A stretch of 15,281 nucleotides of DNA from Anaerolineaceae bacterium (lineage in GTDB: Bacteria; Chloroflexota; Anaerolineae; Anaerolineales; Anaerolineaceae). Both the position numbers and the translations under genes were made by a program. The notes below the pieces were generated by a model. That model was not told where the DNA came from, made no database searches, and saw nothing but the letters and a program-made list of their open reading frames with translations. This document shows, piece by piece, positions 13,120-15,281 of this stretch. Location: contig DQHW01000042.1 in NCBI GenBank assembly GCA_003524305.1, positions 89,665 to 104,945 of the forward strand, read 5' to 3'. The number at the start of each line of letters is the position of its first letter. Position 1 is the stretch's first letter.

Positions 13120-13139
13120 TTTTCAAGATTGAGATCAAA

Positions 13140-13559
13140 ATGAAGAATAACGAGGTTCTAGAAGATCGAGATCAGCAGATTTTAAGAAGGCTCGCAAATA
13201 TTGAGCATAAAGTCGATTCTTTAGATCAGACCACTGCTTTTGCTTTAAGAGCAGATGCAGATCGTCATTATGAATCTGTAAAAACGATTTTTGGTAATCA
13301 CATAAGAAGAGTTCAAGTTTATCTTGCGGCAAATGGGGATAGATCTGTTCAACAAATCGCAAAACTTCTTGGAATGCAATCGTCGAATGTGAGTAGAGAA
13401 TTAACCATACTACAACGTGAAGGTTTGCTCGGTATATCTGAGAAAATAAGTGGCGAAACTTTTTGGAGTAAAAAGCCAATAGACCAAACAATAAGAATAT
13501 CTGTCCATTTACAGAAAGAATATAATTTAAACAAAGACGGTTTACCAACAGATAAATAA
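13140..13559 (+). CDS. Small winged helix-turn-helix protein (ArsR/MarR-like), cassette gene 3
   Basis: 139 residues. The N-terminal region has a coiled-coil-like helix (RDQQILRRLANIEHKVDSLD, 10-29) and a second helix with RADADRHYESVKTIFGNHIR. A clear helix-turn-helix occupies SVQQIAKLLGMQSSNVSREL (69-88) with ILQREGLLGI, and a beta-wing follows (EKISGETFWSKKP, 101-113). 'NIEHKVDSLD' here resembles 'SIEDKLNRIY' in cassette gene 1, hinting at a shared architecture. Only a weak Shine-Dalgarno (GAGAT, 13131-13135) precedes the ATG. The stop is one base from the ATG of the nuclease gene, so translation of the two is probably coupled. An open frame on the opposite strand of this gene is a shadow. 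Confidence 0.75.
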   Translation: MKNNEVLEDRDQQILRRLANIEHKVDSLDQTTAFALRADADRHYESVKTIFGNHIRRVQVYLAANGDRSVQQIAKLLGMQSSNVSRELTILQREGLLGISEKISGETFWSKKPIDQTIRISVHLQKEYNLNKDGLPTDK

Positions 13560-13560
13560 G

Positions 13561-14337
13561 ATGTTATTTTCTATTCAAGCATATATTGAAGAGTATCTTG
13601 CCTCAAAAAACATTACAGATACTGATGGTTATGCAGTCAAGCTAGCTAACTTATATTATTTCAATCGCCTAAATTATGACAATCTCAATTTCACAAATAA
13701 AGTAAATCGAATTCATTCATTGATTTTTTATAGTAATTCAATATCTGACCGTAGAGCTTTCATTCAAATTTTAGTAAACCGAGTAGATTACTTTTTTAAA
13801 GCATCTTTAGAGAAAAATATAAATACATTCCCAGGTGGGACGATTGACGAACTAAAGAAAATTCAACAAAAGCCTAAGTTAACAATTGAATTCCTATTAT
13901 CAGAATTTTCCAAAGCTACCGAAGCACGGGCAATTGATGCGTTCTGGATTTCAAGAATAAAAGGTAATTTACGGCAAAAACCTGAAAAAATAGGCCAAAC
14001 ACTATTTACTCTTTTTGCTATGGGAACATTACTTAATAGACCGGGTTTAGCATTAAGAGAATTCCAATCAGGTATTGGGTACGTCGATGTAGGGATTATT
14101 TTTTGTTCAATTTTACATTTGGTGGAAATCAAAGTAATGGTAAAAGATTTTACTGGTACAAGTCAACTCGATCAATATATGGCGTCAGAAAATCGACCTG
14201 AAGGATCGTTATTAGTTTTTGATACCTTAATACCTGAAAAAAAGATAGTTTTGCCAAAGGAAATTCCATGTTCATCAGGGATAATTAAAGTTTATAAAGT
14301 AGATATTAATCCCATTCCACCTAGCAGAGTAAAATAG
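13561..14337 (+). CDS. Putative PD-(D/E)XK superfamily nuclease, cassette gene 4
   Basis: 258 residues. The first 165 are helical and unrecognised. The C-terminal domain shows the restriction-endonuclease-like core in order: Glu167 in LREFQSGIG, Asp176 in GYVDVGII, a hydrophobic strand, Glu189-x-Lys191 in HLVEIKV, then Gln202 in TSQLDQYM. This 'E...G..VD...vEiK....QL.qYm' series matches the active-site set of PD-(D/E)XK nucleases, including the trailing QxxxY helix common in defence-linked members. All expected catalytic residues are present. The closing strand GSLLVFDT and a short extension complete the fold. There is no good Shine-Dalgarno; its ATG begins one base after the preceding stop, so translation likely depends on re-initiation. 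The likely role is DNA (or RNA) cleavage as the effector of the cassette. Nuclease activity is inferred from the motifs. Confidence 0.72.
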   Translation: MLFSIQAYIEEYLASKNITDTDGYAVKLANLYYFNRLNYDNLNFTNKVNRIHSLIFYSNSISDRRAFIQILVNRVDYFFKASLEKNINTFPGGTIDELKKIQQKPKLTIEFLLSEFSKATEARAIDAFWISRIKGNLRQKPEKIGQTLFTLFAMGTLLNRPGLALREFQSGIGYVDVGIIFCSILHLVEIKVMVKDFTGTSQLDQYMASENRPEGSLLVFDTLIPEKKIVLPKEIPCSSGIIKVYKVDINPIPPSRVK

Positions 14338-14370
14338 ATCATAAAACATAATCAGAAACGGGGAGCAAAA

Positions 14371-15204
14371 ATGACAAACAATTCAATTCCTTATGAAGAA
14401 GTCAATTATATAGAAAGCTTTGTGGCATATCTGGACATTCTTGGATTCACAAACTTAGTCATGAGTGGAAAAGATGAAGATACGGAGAAAATTAGGTTAT
14501 ATTTTGGAATTGTAGACTCTCAATTAAAAGAAATTAGTACTATCCCAATTAAAAGTAAAATTCAATCTATTGTTGTTAGTGATTCAGTAATTCTTTCAAT
14601 CCCACAGTCTGGTGTTTTACCTGAAGACCTAAATATATTAAGGCATTTATGCATAACCGTTGGTATTATTCAACAGAAACTTGCCAAAAATAATATTTGG
14701 CTTAGAGGCGGTATTTCGAGTGGTAAGTCCTATTTTAATGATTTAAATAAACAAATTGTTGGTCCAGCACATATTAAAGCCTACAAACTTGAACATGAAT
14801 TAGCTAAAACACCGCGTGTAATTCTTGATAGTAAGATTATTGGTGAATTAGGATTTTCAACTGCCGCGGATTTTATTGACGCAATTAATAATAAGGCTGA
14901 TGGTGGACTTCATTTTATTAATTGGAGTGCTAATATACTTTTCTATTGGCACCAAGAATTAATTGACCCGGGGAACTATATTGAACAAGATCTTCCATTA
15001 TTTATTGATTATCTATCCCCAAATATTGACATGAAAAACAATGAAATTAAATTAGTAATTGAAAACATAAAAAGTAGTATATACCAAGATGTATCCGTTT
15101 ATGGTAAATATCGTTGGGTTGCTAATTACTTAAAATCGATGGATTTAGGTAAAAATATTGAAATAAATGTCGAAGAAATCGAGAACTTGTTAGCAAATAT
15201 ATAA
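14371..15204 (+). CDS. Class III nucleotide-cyclase-like protein, cassette gene 5
   Basis: 277 residues with the layout of a single class III adenylate/guanylate-cyclase-like domain. Strand 1 reads FVAYLDILGFTNLV (17-30), with the first metal-type aspartate Asp22. The beta hairpin reads SIVVSDSVILSIP (66-78), with the second, Asp71. Then come IWLRGGISSGKSYF (109-122), equivalent to 'lRiGih.G' of cyclases, and IVGPAHIKAYKLEHELAKTP (129-148), equivalent to the 'G..vn.AaRLe..A' helix. It ends in an uncharacterised helical tail with YGKYRWVANYL (244-254). Both metal aspartates are kept, so an active cyclase is possible. The substrate base cannot be read safely. GGGGAG (14360-14365) is a strong Shine-Dalgarno, 33 bases after the nuclease gene. 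Such stand-alone proteins turn up in bacterial defence neighbourhoods (compare PycC of Pycsar), but a cyclic-nucleotide sensor partner is not obvious here. Confidence 0.68.
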   Translation: MTNNSIPYEEVNYIESFVAYLDILGFTNLVMSGKDEDTEKIRLYFGIVDSQLKEISTIPIKSKIQSIVVSDSVILSIPQSGVLPEDLNILRHLCITVGIIQQKLAKNNIWLRGGISSGKSYFNDLNKQIVGPAHIKAYKLEHELAKTPRVILDSKIIGELGFSTAADFIDAINNKADGGLHFINWSANILFYWHQELIDPGNYIEQDLPLFIDYLSPNIDMKNNEIKLVIENIKSSIYQDVSVYGKYRWVANYLKSMDLGKNIEINVEEIENLLANI

Positions 15205-15245
15205 AATATGACCCAATTCGGACATATCCTCACAGGCGCGTCGAT

Positions 15246-15281
15246 CGGGTAGGTGACCCGTAGGGGAGGTTCATGAACCTC
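15246..15281. repeat. GC-rich palindromic repeat sequence at the window end
   Basis: CGGGT-AGGTG-ACCCG (15246-15260) is a 5-bp hairpin. It is followed by GAGGTTCATGAACCTC (15266-15281), a perfect 16-bp palindrome running to the last base of the window. The string TAGGG just before it suggests the symmetry continues beyond the edge. Such palindromes are common dispersed elements in Chloroflexota-like genomes (recollection, not searched). Confidence 0.6.

Noticed and set aside
13135..13548. 137-codon open frame antisense to the third wHTH gene
   Set aside because: It almost mirrors the sense gene; the sense frame has a clear helix-turn-helix and operon context. An antisense toxin-like gene is not supported by a Shine-Dalgarno or known motif.

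Overview
The window reads as a piece of a bacterial chromosome of moderate GC content, most likely from the Chloroflexota (Anaerolineae-like). That placement is inference: it rests on the mix of ECF-sigma/ABC operon, DUF1684 protein, DHCW-motif cupin, very large SPFH protein and palindromic GC-rich dispersed repeats, not on a phylogenetic marker. No rRNA, tRNA, CRISPR array or transposase was seen.

Region 1 (1-4425) starts with the C-terminal part of a TetR-type regulator cut by the window edge. A tight five-gene operon on the + strand follows: an ECF sigma factor, a zinc-binding (HxxxCxxC) anti-sigma factor fused to about six membrane segments, two membrane permease subunits and an ABC ATPase. 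It looks like a self-regulated envelope-stress or export module. It is followed by a long imperfect hairpin (4449-4499).

Region 2 (4426-6027) holds an MFS sugar-type permease. Its promoter has a consensus extended -10 box, and a perfect 14-bp LacI-family-like operator lies just upstream of it. Two hairpins separate it from the convergent gene, the second of which can serve both strands.

Region 3 (6028-9421) has a 681-residue SPFH/flotillin-like membrane protein on the - strand. Divergent from it are a DUF1684 protein and a VOC-fold protein in one operon, behind a perfect TTGACA -35 box and ended by a short hairpin with a T run.

Region 4 (9422-12108) begins with about 550 bases without a gene, holding two copies of a 43-base hairpin-forming repeat and a 13-bp inverted repeat. 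Next come a starch/glycogen-synthase-like glycosyltransferase, whose start is best placed at a TTG downstream of a clear promoter, and a small DHCW-type cupin.

Region 5 (about 12200-15204) changes sharply in composition to AT-rich DNA. It holds five closely spaced + strand genes: three different small winged-helix proteins in a row, a PD-(D/E)XK-type nuclease and a class III nucleotide-cyclase-like protein. This looks like a horizontally acquired cassette, plausibly an anti-phage or other conflict system, and I do not recognise this gene combination as a named system. GC-rich palindromic repeat sequence resumes right after it at the window end.
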